Part shown: one piece after another, positions 9,701 through 19,280 of the stretch
Numbering within the stretch: position 1 is the first letter of the stretch
How the letters are laid out: every line of letters starts with the position of its first letter
Source of the DNA: Alentia gelatinosa
Taxonomy: Eukaryota > Annelida > Polychaeta > Phyllodocida > Polynoidae
DNA length: 64,000 nt
Direction of reading: 5' to 3'
Assembly: GCA_950022655.1 (NCBI GenBank)
Contig: OX465589.1
Location: 24,295,626-24,359,625, forward strand
The notes under the pieces: generated by a model
What the model was told of the DNA's origin: nothing
What the model saw: only the letters and a program-made list of their open reading frames with translations
Databases searched by the model: none
Position numbers and translations under genes: made by a program

Positions 9701-10580
9701 TTATTCATAGTTTTCCTGTTTCTTCTTCTGCTGGGGACGCACCCTCCAAAAGTGACCAGCTATTTTGCATTTGTAGGAGATAGACTCTCCCTCAGGGATG
9801 CATTTCCCTCCTCTTCCCTGGTTATTCTGGGACTTTCTGTCAGTCTGTCTTTGGCTCCCCTCGCAGGTGTTGAGCTTGTTGACCTGCTTTTGAAGTCACA
9901 GGACAATCCTTTTCAACTCATCCATGTTGGCAGTGTCTTCAGCTTCCTGGAGCAAGGCAGCAGTAGGCGCTGAAAGCAAACTCCAACCTTGGTTCCTCTA
10001 TTCGTCCAACTGGGAATGCTTGTGCCACATCTTCAGCTTCAGCTAACATTATGGCCCCTGGCACAGCATTGGCTCTGGTGATCACAGCCTCTATGGTATC
10101 CAGCTTATCCATCTGCTCTTGAGCCCACACCTCCTGGTTGGCCAGGCCATTTATGTACTGCTTGTCCACTAGCTCCCACACAATTGGTAGCATGAGCTGC
10201 AGTACAGTGTAGGCCTGCTCTTTCGCTCTTTCGCTTCCTTTGAGAACTTGTCAATGTTTTGGCACCAACCTCTGTGCCTTTTCTGCGATGAGGTTCTCTT
10301 CCTCGAGCACCTCTATAAAAACACTGGCTCTTTGGTCAATGAAAAAAACAGTCTTCAGTCTGAATTCTCTAAGGGCCGGCAGTCTACCACTACATACAGT
10401 CTTGTCTTAAACTGGCCAGCTGTCCCAGCTTCACTTATAACGATGCTTCTCAGGATCTCGGTCAGGTTGTCCTCCATTTGGAAAAGAGAATCTGTGAGGT
10501 TGTCCTTCTTCACCACATTCGAGGTATGCATCTGTCCTTGAAGATAACTCTTCAACCAGATCCCATCTTAGTCCCCATTT
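9701..10580 (-). pseudogene. Ty3/gypsy-like Gag polyprotein remnant
   Basis: On the minus strand, a stretch around 10100-10193 (VDKQYINGLANQEVW, then an acidic AEDVAQAF segment) has the layout of the capsid C-terminal part of Ty3/gypsy-type Gag proteins. A basic, glutamine-rich tail follows, and then a damaged CCHC zinc knuckle at about 9734-9778 (YKCKIAGHFWRVRP). In the knuckle the central Cys and the His remain, but the first and last Cys positions read Ser and Arg, and one residue is missing. The reading ends at a TAA at 9701-9703. Damage includes an in-frame TGA at 9896-9898, a TGA at 10251-10253 and frame changes near 9960, 10200 and 10380. No protease, reverse transcriptase or LTR was found nearby. 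A Gag-derived host gene is unlikely with this much damage. Confidence 0.6.
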
Positions 10581-10810
10581 TGTAAATAACCGCCACCTTA
10601 CCTAGCCTAAACCGAGACAGGGCACTAGGAGGGGAGTCATTACAGACCTCAGCTTCCGAAAAGGACGAAGAATAAGTGATGAAATAAAAAAACACATTCC
10701 AGGGTGTTGAAAGCGCTTACATGCTGCCTACAATCGCTGACCTGGCCACCCAAGTTCTCCACAAAAGACCAAACACAAACAAAAAACAAAAACTTTCTGA
10801 GAGAATCACA

Positions 10811-11075
10811 CATTGTGGACTTGTGGGTTTGAGTCCCACCCCCAGCAGTGGTAGATTTACTGCTTCATCAAAGGGCATCCTTCTCATGCCATGTCTATGT
10901 GGTGTGGCAAGTAAAAGATCTCTCACCTCGGTAAATGTGTAGGGGTGTGATTTCTACCTAACTTCATCACATAGATTCGATCATCACCCCCTTGTGGTGT
11001 AAAAGAACCTTGAGAAAGTCTGGCAAGGACTTTTAACGGTTGACTGGATGTAAAATCAAAACCAAACACAAACAA
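10811..11075 (+). mobile_element. tRNA-derived SINE
   Basis: A tRNA-like 3' half with a pol III B box (GGGTTTGAGTCCC, 10825-10837; 10 of 11 consensus positions) is followed by a SINE body (TGGTGTGGCAAGTAAAAGAT, AATGTGTAGGGGTG). The tail reads AACCTTGAGAAAGTCTGG, then GGTTGACTGGATG, then A/C-rich sequence. The A box is missing, so the head is 5'-truncated. Flanks TCTGAGAGAATCACAC (about 10797-10812) and TCCGAGAGAATCCCAC (about 11089-11104) form a target duplication. A related empty site, TCCGAGAGAATCACAC, lies at about 16877-16892. The insertion therefore landed in exon 2 of a transposase remnant. The same tail occurs in satellite family 1. Confidence 0.85.
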
Positions 11076-11085
11076 AAAACAAAAA

Positions 11086-11480
11086 CTGTCCGAGAGAATC
11101 CCACCTACCTGTTAAATATAAAATGTATATTAACTTATTTGTACATTTACACAAAATACACAATCATGCAATATAACATTCAATCTAGGTAAAATACATT
11201 CATTGTCTGCTCATCAAGGTGAACAGTTGAGGCACATGTAGGATGTTCTTTTCTTTCCAAACGAAGGTACACAGATTTTTGAGCTGTAGAGTGGCTTCTA
11301 TACCAGTTTGAAGGTTCAGTCAATGTTCATAGAAGTAGTCTGTCCAAAGAGCTTTTGCTGGAGGAATGTGGCAGACAGCAGATGGCATCCTTTTTGTCAA
11401 CCTTGACATCACCATGGACCTAGTCTTCAGGTAGCCAATCTTCATCCAGTCCAAAGTTTCTTTGGTTCTTTGGGTCCGTT
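11086..11480 (-). pseudogene. MULE-type transposase remnant, module 1
   Basis: Reading the minus strand from 11480 downwards gives an EDWLPED-stop-VHGDVKVDKK stretch, then NID followed by TGA (11316-11318), TFKLV, TAG (11298-11300) and an EKNILHVPQLFTLM stretch. An intron then ends with an acceptor AG just above 11104. The remaining exon 2 was cut by the SINE. NID-x-TFKLV matches the DGTF catalytic-Asp motif of MULE (Mutator-like) transposases, with a stop in place of Gly. The VPQLFTLM stretch fits the strand that follows it in that fold. The family call is from remembered motifs. The copy is dead. Confidence 0.65.
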
Positions 11481-11671
11481 CTTCTGTCATTAGTTCTTAT
11501 GGTTGCCAGCCGGAATACAGGCAGGAAGTGGCCATTGATTCAGGTCTTTCGGACGTATTTGTCAAACTTTTTCTTGAAAAAAATATATATACATCGTTAC
11601 TGCCCTCCCTCTGGGGTTGCGTGGTAAGGTGATATAAAATTTGTCAAACTTCTTCAGGTTTTTCTCAGTAG

Positions 11672-11836
11672 AACTCTCACCTTGGTAAATGTGTAGGGGT
11701 GAGGTTTCTTCCTAAATTCATTTCATAGATTCAATCACCACCCTTGTGGCGTAAAAGAACCTTGAGAAAGTCTGGTGAGAACCTGCAATGGTTAACTGGA
11801 CGTTAAATCAAACCCACAAACCCACAAACAAACCCT
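11672..11836 (+). mobile_element. 5'-truncated SINE fragment
   Basis: AATGTGTAGGGGTGAGG, CCCTTGTGGCGTAAAAGAAC, TTGAGAAAGTCTGG, a GGTTAACTGGACGTTAAATC tail and CCCACAAACAAACCC follow the SINE at 10811 block by block, but the tRNA-like head is gone. The segmental duplicate carries the same fragment at about 17461-17625. Confidence 0.85.
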
Positions 11837-11934
11837 TGTGCTTGACCTTTCCTCATGTACACCATGGCAACGCTATTCTCTCATATCTTTTTCTACAGTG
11901 CTTGGCTCCAGTAGAAGCTTTACCCTCATAAACT

Positions 11935-12070
11935 AAGCCAGGGGAAAATGATGGAGAGAACCTTCAACACAGTAGCCTGAAAGTTTATTGAAGTAGTCCA
12001 GAAGTGTGCTTGTCACACTAGTTCCTTGACGTTATTGAAGACTACCCGAAAGAGTCACGCTTACCTGTAA
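11935..12070 (-). pseudogene. MULE-type transposase exon 2 remnant
   Basis: On the minus strand an acceptor-like TAATTTACAG at about 12067-12076 precedes a degraded copy of the exon whose best version is at 18775-18929. It contains recognisable VKELV and FQATV segments and an SIMFPW-like end. A frame change sits near the start, and a TGA replaces the codon after VKELV. The Asp codon of the second catalytic motif is changed here. It is only a fragment, with no exon 1 immediately adjoining. Confidence 0.6.
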
Positions 12071-12261
12071 ATTATAGAAGTTATCATTACTTATTTGTAC
12101 ATGTACATAAAATACACAATTTCTGTCATTCGTTGTTATGGTTGCCAGCAACATAGGCAAGAATGGCCTACACTTATAGACACTTCAGGATGGAGGTGGG
12201 AAGTGGCCGCTGATCCAGCTCTTTTGGATGTATCTGTCAAACTTCATCAAGTTTCTCTCAG

Positions 12262-12660
12262 TCCATTGTAGTAGTCCAGAGGTTTGCTTGTGACACCAGT
12301 TCCTTGACCTTCTTCAAGACTTTCCAGAAAGAGTTAAGCTTACCTGTAGAATGTAAAATGAATTTTTACTCATTTGTACATGTAGAAAATACACAAATTC
12401 ATAACTAGCAATGAATGATGGTAAGATACATATGTAGGCTGCTCATCAAGGTGAACAGTAGAGGCACATGTGGGATGTTCTTTTCTCTCCCAACAAAGGC
12501 ATTCAAACTTAGGATATAATAGAATGGCTTCTATACTACATTCAGATTCAGTCGATGTTCATAGAAATCAGAAGATGGCATCGGTTTTTGTCGACTTTTA
12601 TATCACCATGAGCCCAGTCTTCGCACAGCAAATCCTTGTCCAGCACAAAAGAGATATTTT
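12262..12660 (-). pseudogene. MULE-type transposase remnant, module 2
   Basis: The minus strand begins with LDKDLLCEDWAHGDIKVDK (about 12575-12650). It continues to NID and the shared TGA (12548-12550), the shared TAG (12531-12533), then a REKNIPHVPLLFTLMSS stretch. A mutated donor and an intron follow, ending in an acceptor at about 12351, and then KLNSFWKVLKKVKELVSQ and TTTMD. After the second-motif Asp the homology stops at a TGA, followed by unrelated DNA near 12262. Its right half lies outside the segmental duplication. Confidence 0.6.
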
Positions 12661-12763
12661 TGAGTATATGGGTCTGTCCTTTTGTCATTGGTTGTTTTTG
12701 CTCTTGGGTTCTGTTCTTTTGTCAGAGTTCTAGAGACATTAAAGTACACAAACAAACAAACCC

Positions 12764-12827
12764 TGTCTTTGTGGTGTTGGAAGTAAAAGAACTCGCACAT
12801 CAGTTAATGTGTAGGGGTGAGATTTCT
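12764..12827 (+). mobile_element. SINE body fragment
   Basis: GTGGTGTTGGAAGTAAAAGA and AATGTGTAGGGGTGAGATTT match the body of the SINE at 10811-11075. Head and tail are both missing, although a separate ACAAACAAACAAACCC tail-like run lies just left (about 12746-12763). Confidence 0.75.
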
Positions 12828-12829
12828 GC

Positions 12830-15800
12830 ATCAGCTGTACTTTCTACCTGTAGCCTCAATGCCTACTACTGTGGTTGCCACTATAATTGTGGCCGAAATG
12901 CATGTGCCTGTAGCCACAACTAGAACTAATCACCACGGACCCTATCTTCATGTAGCCAATCCTTATCCAGCTCAAAAATGTGTATAGGGAGACGGTGATA
13001 GGCAGATGGGGCTGGCAAAGACAACACACTGATGATTAAGATGAAAGCTGTGCTGTCAGTAAAATGTATTCATCATAAACTGTAAAAATGTATAAAACAA
13101 TTATACATGTTATAAAAGACATGAATAAATACATTTTAAAATACAATACATGAGCAATATAAAACTACAAATTATGAGCCAAAGATGAGTTTGGGCAGTT
13201 GATGTGTGAGGGGGGACCGATTTTGGGACCTATGCATGGAAACCCTTGACCGAGGTCCAGGCCCTATGTGCCATAATTTTGTCCTCATCCACATCAGAGG
13301 TCACACCTGGAGGGTGTGGAGGGTGAAAGACTGCCACTGAGGGTAGCCCGCCATGCACAGGGCCATGCAGATGACCGGAAGAATGGTGTCTGGGCTGAGG
13401 TGAGCGCCAGAGGCGGTGACAAAAGCCAGACCAGCTGGCGGTGCCGTACTTGAGCGAGAGTATTTTTCTATGTGGCGATGGGACAGCAAGAGCCCCTGGT
13501 GCACTTCACAGACATCAAAAAAGCTCTGGAGGGACCTGAAGTTGTTTTGGTTGATCTGACGGTAATGTCCTCGGTCAAGTGGGCGATATCAGACCAGCAT
13601 AGTGTGTGTAGAGGAGAGCCCACTGGACTCGTCGACAATAGATTCAACTGGCACAGGAGGGTGGTGTATCCCAGCAGCAACACTGAGCATGCTGTCTTAG
13701 GAACTGAAACTGCTCCCTCTAGCTCCCGGAAGACGAGTTTGAAGAAGTTCAGGGGGATAACTGCCGCCAGATGCTCTGAGAGTTTTTGAGCGCCTTTTAC
13801 AGTTCGGATAAAAAGGATAGAGTTGAAAATTCCGGTGTCGGCACCTCAAGTGCAAATGAATGTGCAGGCGCCCGAGAGATAATTCCAGACTAGAGGTGGA
13901 CTTTTGAAACTATTAGCCGAACACTGAGTTTTGTAGGCGTGGGGGCGAAGTAGTTCAAAGCATTGATTGTTATGAACCTGACTTAGGCCGCCATCCGCTG
14001 CCTATGAATTTCAGAGTTGCATGATGAGGCAAGAGTTCACTGTATCTGGAAAGATAGATTATCATGGTGAGAAACAGTCTATCATAATAGTAGAAGTTAT
14101 TAACATTTGAAAAGTTGTACACAGTGGATTAAGGCTTCTGTCTTACAGGATGTCTAGGTAAGGGTAAAAAGTCTGTTCAATATCCCATGTTGAGATCATG
14201 TCAAATTAACACTCATCTCATTTCCAGCACGCTATTTAATTATAGTGTGGACTGACTAAATTGGTAAGTTCTGCAGTAGAAAGCTGTGGCTACTTATCGA
14301 CTGTCATCATTTTGGTCACTGGCGTACTATTAATTTAGCCTGTAAACCATTCATCTCATCAGAGCATGGTCAATGAAACATGGCAGTAATGAATATAAAG
14401 CCTGAGTCAAAGCATCCCTTTTAATCCACGTGGAAATTTTTTGAAATATGTAAATAGCTGGGGTAAATATGTCACCTCACCATGTTGATATAGCAAAATA
14501 TGATGAGAAAACATTAAATAGACTTACCCTGTAGATGGAATATTTATACATACACTGAGAAAAAGAGATATACAGACAAACAAGGATAAAGAGATACATA
14601 TAATACACAGGTATACATAGACATAGAGCATATATTGTATTACATGTAGCTACCTTGTTTCCTGGTTGTGGTCAGTGCACTGCTGGTAATGCTTGTCATA
14701 GTCAGTAATCACGGCTATGTTTGCACAGGTAATTGCCTGTGCACTCTATTACCTGCCATGCTTGAGTGGATCAACAGCCTAAGTCTCTGGGCTTATATAT
14801 ACCCTTGCTAAAAGCATCCAGTGATGTATCAAAGTTGGGACAGGACAGGCTATAGTTCATAGTAGGCAGTATAATGTTCATAAGTGACTGTGTCGCAAAT
14901 GTCGCCACTGTTATACAAAGGCCAGCTGAGTGGCAGGCTGACAGTGCCACACACTGCCCCCAGAGCTCTATGCATGCTCATGGGCATCGTAGGCAGGGCT
15001 TCTTATTTTGGATTTGTTAGCTGAGCTTAATTGCCTTATATCATCTGTAAGCTGATGAACGCACTGGACAGCAGCAGTGAAGTCTGGGTGAATGGCAATG
15101 AAGTCTTTCACGTATATCTAAGTACACCAGAGATCTGAACCTCTGCGGCATGGCCCAATAGAGTGTGTTAGACACTCGTTGTTAAGCCCCGCCCAAAAGG
15201 TGGAAGCCGAAAGATGGCCAAATGTCCATATTTGTCTCGCCACTTCGATGGAGCCACAGCATCGCATAGTCAAGAGGGTTTATACGCAACTGGCAGTATG
15301 CTCGCCATAAGTATGCCTTCCAGAGAAGGGCTCCACAGGTGATTGGCATGACTCAGGGCAGTTGCCAAGTCACTGATGGTTGGTAGTGCGTAGGGTCTCT
15401 CTTGTCCCTGAAAGAAGTTTCTATCAATCCCATCATTCACGTTCTGACTGGCAGGGAAACTCAGATCCGTGATGACTCTTCTTTCTGCTGGCTCACTTGG
15501 TTTCGGACTGGTCAGGAGCAGGCTGATTTAGAACCAAGCTTTGAAAGGTGGGTCTTTAAACAGGCCAGCTTAGTCTTCCTTTTGATGAATGTCTGTGAGT
15601 AAGCTTTGGTGGACATTTGGAAGGTTGGTATTGGTAGTTCAGATGCTGTTTACCATGAAGGCCAGCCATAACAGATGAAGTCACAGACTTGTTTATCGTG
15701 GCAATATTGATAAGAGTAAATGTGATGAGATGGGAAAGAATAACTGAACAATAACTTGATTTTGTCAAGAAGTGGTTTCTACATATCCAACAATGCCTCA

Positions 15801-16256
15801 CATTTAATTTCCACATGCTTTTCTCTGGACGTGGGCTCCGCCTCCTAGGGGGCCTGAGATGTGGGAATCCATAGCATTGTCGAGTGTTGGTGTGTTGCAT
15901 CGCTTTGCGTGTGTACTTGTGTTGGGTTGGTTATCTAGCAGGATGTGCTCGATTATTATCTCTCCTCCAGGGTCTGATACTGTACCTGGCATGGGATGTC
16001 TGATAAATCTGTTTCCGGTTGATCCATTGGGGAAATCGTATCTTTTCTGCAGCCTGGCGACCTTGTTATATCCATCAACACGTTGCAAACTCCAGTGGAT
16101 TCTGCTGCATGGGGCTCATCCTGGAACTCAGGTGTCTGAGAGTGAGATGCGGGCATGCTGCACACGAATACCTCCTGAAAGGGGAAAATCCTCTATTATG
16201 CCAAGCACGTATTGTATTATACAGCTATACCCCAAAATACTCCAAATACCAGCTAC
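12830..16256. other. Intergenic stretch with scattered fragments, no supported gene
   Basis: At 12945-12975 the minus strand carries a short FELDKDWLHED piece, the start of another transposase module. At about 12985-13035, GGGAGACGGTGA with AAAGACAACACACTGA resembles the minisatellite that starts at 19281. At 13301-13800 long open stretches exist on both strands with frame changes, and no frame is recognisable as a known family. An imperfect palindrome TGCACAGG-TAATTG-CCTGTGCA lies at about 14730-14752. Open frames at 15402-16314 overlap on opposite strands and have no motif. Confidence 0.45.
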
Positions 16257-16257
16257 C

Positions 16258-16376
16258 TCTGGTGTACAAGCGGTAGTTGAGCCGTACCACCATACTCTTC
16301 CAGTACGACACTAGACTTTGATTATTAACATTCATTAAATGATTCAACACAATCAGAATAAAGTTCATTTTAGTAT
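16258..16376. repeat. 119-bp duplicate of 18317-18435
   Basis: GTGTACAAGCGGTAGTTGAG through AATCAGAATAAAGTT is repeated at 18317-18435 with very few changes. The second copy starts exactly where segmental duplication copy B ends. The two duplications therefore share a breakpoint. Confidence 0.85.
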
Positions 16377-16655
16377 AACATGTGGGATGTTCTTTTCTTC
16401 CCCAACAAAGGGACACAGATTTTGGAGCTGTAGGGTGGCTTCTATACCAGTTTGAAGGTTCAGTCAATGTTCATAGAAGTAGCCTGTCCAAAAAGCTTTT
16501 GCTGGAGGAATGTGGCAGACAGCAGATGGCATCGTTTTTTTGTCAACCTTGACAGTACCATGGACCAAGTCTTCAGGTAGCCAATCTTCATCCGACTCAA
16601 AGGTTCTTGATCTTGGGGGCCCATTACATGACATTTTTTCACAGTGAAAAGTCAA
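16377..16655 (-). pseudogene. MULE-type transposase remnant, module 5 (exon 1 part)
   Basis: The minus strand reads ESDEDWLPEDLVHGTVKVDK, then a run of seven T (plus strand) that shifts the frame relative to modules 1 and 3. It continues to NID followed by the shared TGA (16460-16462), TFKLV, the shared TAG (16442-16444) and a GEEKNIPHV stretch. Unlike modules 1 and 3, the first segment (LPEDLVHG) has no stop here, so it is the least damaged version of that part. The piece ends at the junction with the 119-bp duplicate near 16376. Confidence 0.65.
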
Positions 16656-16675
16656 GGGTTAGCCATCTTTGCATC
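16632..16675. repeat. Solo copy of the 61-bp unit from 8276-8522
   Basis: GACATTTTTTCACAGTGAAA followed by AGTCAAGGGTTAGCCAT corresponds to the joint between two units of the cluster at 8276-8522. It lies next to transposase module 5, 8 kb from the cluster. Confidence 0.7.
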
Positions 16676-16776
16676 TCTTGTATCTACAGTGGTTGACTAG
16701 AGTGGAAGCTAAAGTCTAATTGAACAAAGTGGACATTAAACTACCCAAATGAACAAGCTACACCATCATACACTAG

Positions 16777-17260
16777 TCATGGGGAGCATGAGGGAGAGAA
16801 TCTGCCACAAAGCAGCCTGAACGTCCATTGTAGTAACATTGCTTGTGCACCAGTTTCTTGTCCTTCTTGACGACTGTCCGAGAGAATCACACCTACCTGT
16901 AAAATATAAAATGTATAATAACTTATTTGTACATTTACACAAAATACACAATCATGCAATATAACATTCAATCTAGGTAAAATACATTCATTGTCTGCTC
17001 ATCAAGGTGAACAGTTGAGGCACATGTAGGATGTTCTTTTCTTTCCAAACGAAGGTACACAGATTTTTGAGCTGTAGAGTGGCTTCTATACCAGTTTGAA
17101 GGTTCAGTCAATGTTCATAGAAGTAGTCTGTCCAAAGAGCTTTTGCTGGAGGAATGTGGCAGACAGCAGATGGCATCCTTTTTGTCAACCTTGACATCAC
17201 CATGGACCTAGTCTTCAGGTAGCCAATCTTCATCCAGTCCAAAGTTTCTTTGGTTCTTTG
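16777..17260 (-). pseudogene. MULE-type transposase remnant, module 3 (both exons)
   Basis: This module keeps the whole order. On the minus strand it has DEDWLPED-stop-VHGDVKVDKK (about 17180-17255), NID (Asp codon 17107-17109) followed by TGA at 17104-17106, TFKLV, TAG (17086-17088) and EKNILHVPQLFTLM. An intron of roughly 100 nt ends at AG 16897-16898. Exon 2 then has VTTMDVQAALWQILSLMLP (Asp codon 16823-16825). MULE transposases have a first catalytic Asp in a DGTF motif and a second in a (T)xDFE-type motif preceding ALWxxL and FP. Both positions are present here, with Val for Phe in the second. Stops and indels make it non-functional. Exon 1 belongs to segmental duplication copy B. Confidence 0.7.
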
Positions 17261-17724
17261 GGTCCGTTCTTCTGTCATTAGTTCTTATGGTTGCCAGCCG
17301 GAATACAGGCAGGAAGTGGCCATTGATTCAGATCTTTCGGACGTATTTGTCAAACTTTTTCTTGAAAAAAATATATATACATCGTTACTGCCCTCCCTCT
17401 GGGGTTGCGTGGTAAGGTGATATAAAATTTGTCAAACTTCTTCAGGTTTTTCTCAGTAGAACTCTCACCTTGGTAAATGTGTAGGGGTGAGGTTTCTTCC
17501 TAAATTCATTTCATAGATTCAATCACCACCCTTGTGGCGTAAAAGAACCTTGAGAAAGTCTGGTGAGAACCTGCAATGGTTAACTGGACGTTAAATCAAA
17601 CCCACAAACCCACAAACAAACCCTTGTGCTTGACCTTTCCTCATGTACACCATGGCAACGCTATTCTCTCATATCTTTTTCTACAGTGCTTGGCTCCACT
17701 AGAAGCTTTACCCTCATAAACTAA

Positions 17725-17862
17725 GGCAGGGGAACATGATGGAGAGAACCTTCAACACAGTAGCCTGAAAGTTTATTGAAGTAGTCCAGAAGTGTGCTTG
17801 TCACACTAGTTCCTTGACGTTATTGAAGACTACCCGAAAGAGTCACGCTTACCTGTAAATTA
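17725..17862 (-). pseudogene. MULE-type transposase exon 2 remnant (copy B)
   Basis: Duplicate of the fragment at 11935-12070, with the same frame change, the same TGA after VKELV and the same loss of the second-motif Asp. It arose by the segmental duplication and not by transposition. Confidence 0.6.
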
Positions 17863-18044
17863 TAGAAGTTATCATTACTTATTTGTACATGTACATAAAA
17901 TACACAATTTCTGTCATTCGTTGTTATGGTTGCCAGCAACATAGGCAAGAATGGCCTACACTTATAGACACTTCAGGATGGAGGTGGGAAGTGGCCGCTG
18001 ATCCAGCTCTTTTGGATGTATCTGTCAAACTTCATCAAGTTTCT

Positions 18045-18317
18045 CTCAGTCCATTGTAGTAGTCCAGAGGTTTGCTTGTGACACCAGTTCCTTGACCTTC
18101 TTCAAGACTTTCCAGAAAGAGTTAAGCTTACCTGTAGAATGTAAAATGAATTTTTACTCATTTGTACATGTAGAAAATACACAAATTCATAACTAGCAAT
18201 GAATGATGGTAAGATACATATGTAGGCTGCTCATCAAGGTGAACAGTAGAGGCACATGTGGGATGTTCTTTTCTCTCCCAACAAAGGCATTCAAACTTAG
18301 GATATAATAGAATGGCT
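18045..18317 (-). pseudogene. MULE-type transposase remnant, partial duplicate of module 2
   Basis: Corresponds to the left part of module 2: the REKNIPHVPLLFTLMSS end of exon 1, an intron whose donor has GT changed to AT, the acceptor near 18134, and exon 2 up to TTTMD. It is cut at 18317 by the duplication boundary, so the NID-TGA segment is absent. Confidence 0.6.
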
Positions 18318-18435
18318 CTGGTGTACAAGCGGTAGTTGAGCTGTACCACCATACTCTTCCAGTACGACACTAGACTTTGATTATTAACATTCATTAAATG
18401 ATTCAACACAATCAGAATAAAGTTAATTTTAGTAT
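18317..18435. repeat. 119-bp duplicate of 16258-16376
   Basis: Partner of the copy at 16258. The following sequence (18436 onwards) is unrelated to that at 16377. Confidence 0.85.
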
Positions 18436-18473
18436 GTATCCTTCCCTGACTGGCCCATGAATCCATATGAGAT

Positions 18474-18575
18474 GTGTGGAGGCAGAGGACCTACACAGAG
18501 GGATTGGGGGTTGGGGCACCGTCTGACAGGGTCAGCAGGAGGGGCAATATAAGGGGCTTGGGAGACAGGAAGGGT
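18474..18575. repeat. Isolated G-rich minisatellite fragment
   Basis: GTGTGGAGGCAGAGGACCTA, ACACAGAGGGATTGGGGG, TCTGACAGGGTCAGCAGGAG and GGCTTGGGAGACAGGAAGG match the unit of the array at 19281-21230. The fragment is separated from it by a transposase remnant. Confidence 0.85.
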
Positions 18576-18774
18576 GGAATTTCTCTTCATATACGCTTTG
18601 ATTTAAATACAGCCATTACAAGTCTTTATGCCAGATATGCTTGTGCACAGTATCAGCGTCTACATGTATATACACATCAATATACATCTGTTTGTGATTG
18701 TGTATAGATAATGCATGTACAAGTTTCATGTAGTGAAGGCTCTTATCTTGTAATATTTTCTATTCTGCTTGACT

Positions 18775-19115
18775 TTAGTGGAAGTTCCACCCTCGTACAC
18801 TAGTCCAGGGGAACATGATGGAGAGAACTTTGAACACAGTAGCCTGAAAGTCCATTGTAGTAGTCCAGAAGTTTGCTTGTGACACCAGTTCCTTGACCTT
18901 CTTGAAGACTGCCTCAAAGTCACTCTTACCTGTAAAATATAAAATGTTTTAGTATTTATTTGTACATATACAAAAGAAACACAATTTCACAACTTGGTAA
19001 TCAATCTTAGTAAAATACATACATTGGCTGTTCATCAAGGTGAACAATTGAGGCACATGTGGGATGTTCTCTTTTTCCCTAACAAAGGTAGCCAATCCTT
19101 ATCTGGCTCGCGGTC
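18775..19115 (-). pseudogene. MULE-type transposase remnant, module 4 (best exon 2)
   Basis: Exon 1 part: DKDWLP (about 19084-19103) jumps to a REKENIPHVPQLFTLMNSQ stretch, so the NID-TFKLV segment is deleted. The donor GTATGT is at 19022-19017 and the acceptor AG at 18931-18930, giving a 93-nt intron with TACTAAG inside. The exon junction is phase-consistent: CAA-T joins GT-AAG to give Gln-Cys-Lys without a stop. Exon 2 is open from 18929 to a TAA at 18775-18777. It has KSDFEAVFKKVKELVSQ, TTTMDFQATVFKVLSIMFPW (Asp codon 18850-18852) and VRGWNFH. In MULE transposases the last motif is normally GCxFH, so Trp replaces the Cys. This is the clearest evidence for the family call. Confidence 0.7.
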
Positions 19116-19280
19116 CAATCATTCTGATATCTGCAGTCAGGGGCCCCACTGTTGTTTTCATTTCATTTCCAGTAGACTCTGGGTAGTGGTATGGCTCGGG
19201 CTTGATGTCAGGGTTGGATGTCAGGGTTGGAATGGGGATTAGAATCATGAGGAAGGACTTCAGTGTTTGAGAAGTACACA
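19116..19280. other. Short unassigned stretch
   Basis: Contains a tandem duplication of GGATGTCAGGGTT (about 19203-19226). Nothing else is recognised. Confidence 0.4.

Larger units (their letters stand above)
11086..12529. repeat. Segmental duplication, copy A (1.44 kb)
   Basis: This block is nearly identical to 16877-18317 in the same orientation. It differs by scattered single bases, for example GATTCAGGTC here against GATTCAGATC there. It contains several transposase-remnant pieces and a truncated SINE (11672-11836). On the left the homology ends at the SINE insertion. On the right it ends at AGAATGGCT, after which the two copies diverge completely. The low divergence implies a recent event compared with the decay of the transposase inside. 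Confidence 0.95.
16877..18317. repeat. Segmental duplication, copy B (1.44 kb)
   Basis: Near-identical to 11086-12529. It has no SINE at its left edge, so it continues directly into transposase exon 2. This makes it the empty-site allele for the SINE at 10811-11075. Its right edge abuts the 119-bp duplicate at 18317. Confidence 0.95.

Noticed and set aside
10825..10837. A tRNA gene at the B box
   Set aside because: Only the 3' half of a tRNA is present, with no A box or acceptor stem. The downstream body identifies it as a SINE.
13020..13065. CTGATGA followed by GAAA, as in a hammerhead ribozyme
   Set aside because: The 7 nt between them cannot form stem II, and the sequence after GAAA does not supply stem III or the cleavage triplet.
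13301..13800. Possible minus-strand gene remnant
   Set aside because: Long open stretches in two frames would need a frame change to join, and I do not recognise the product. Kept only as a note under the intergenic entry.
15859..16314. 151-codon plus-strand open frame, the longest outside the repeats
   Set aside because: No recognisable motif. Opposed open frames lie on the minus strand, and its 3' end runs into a duplicated 119-bp segment.
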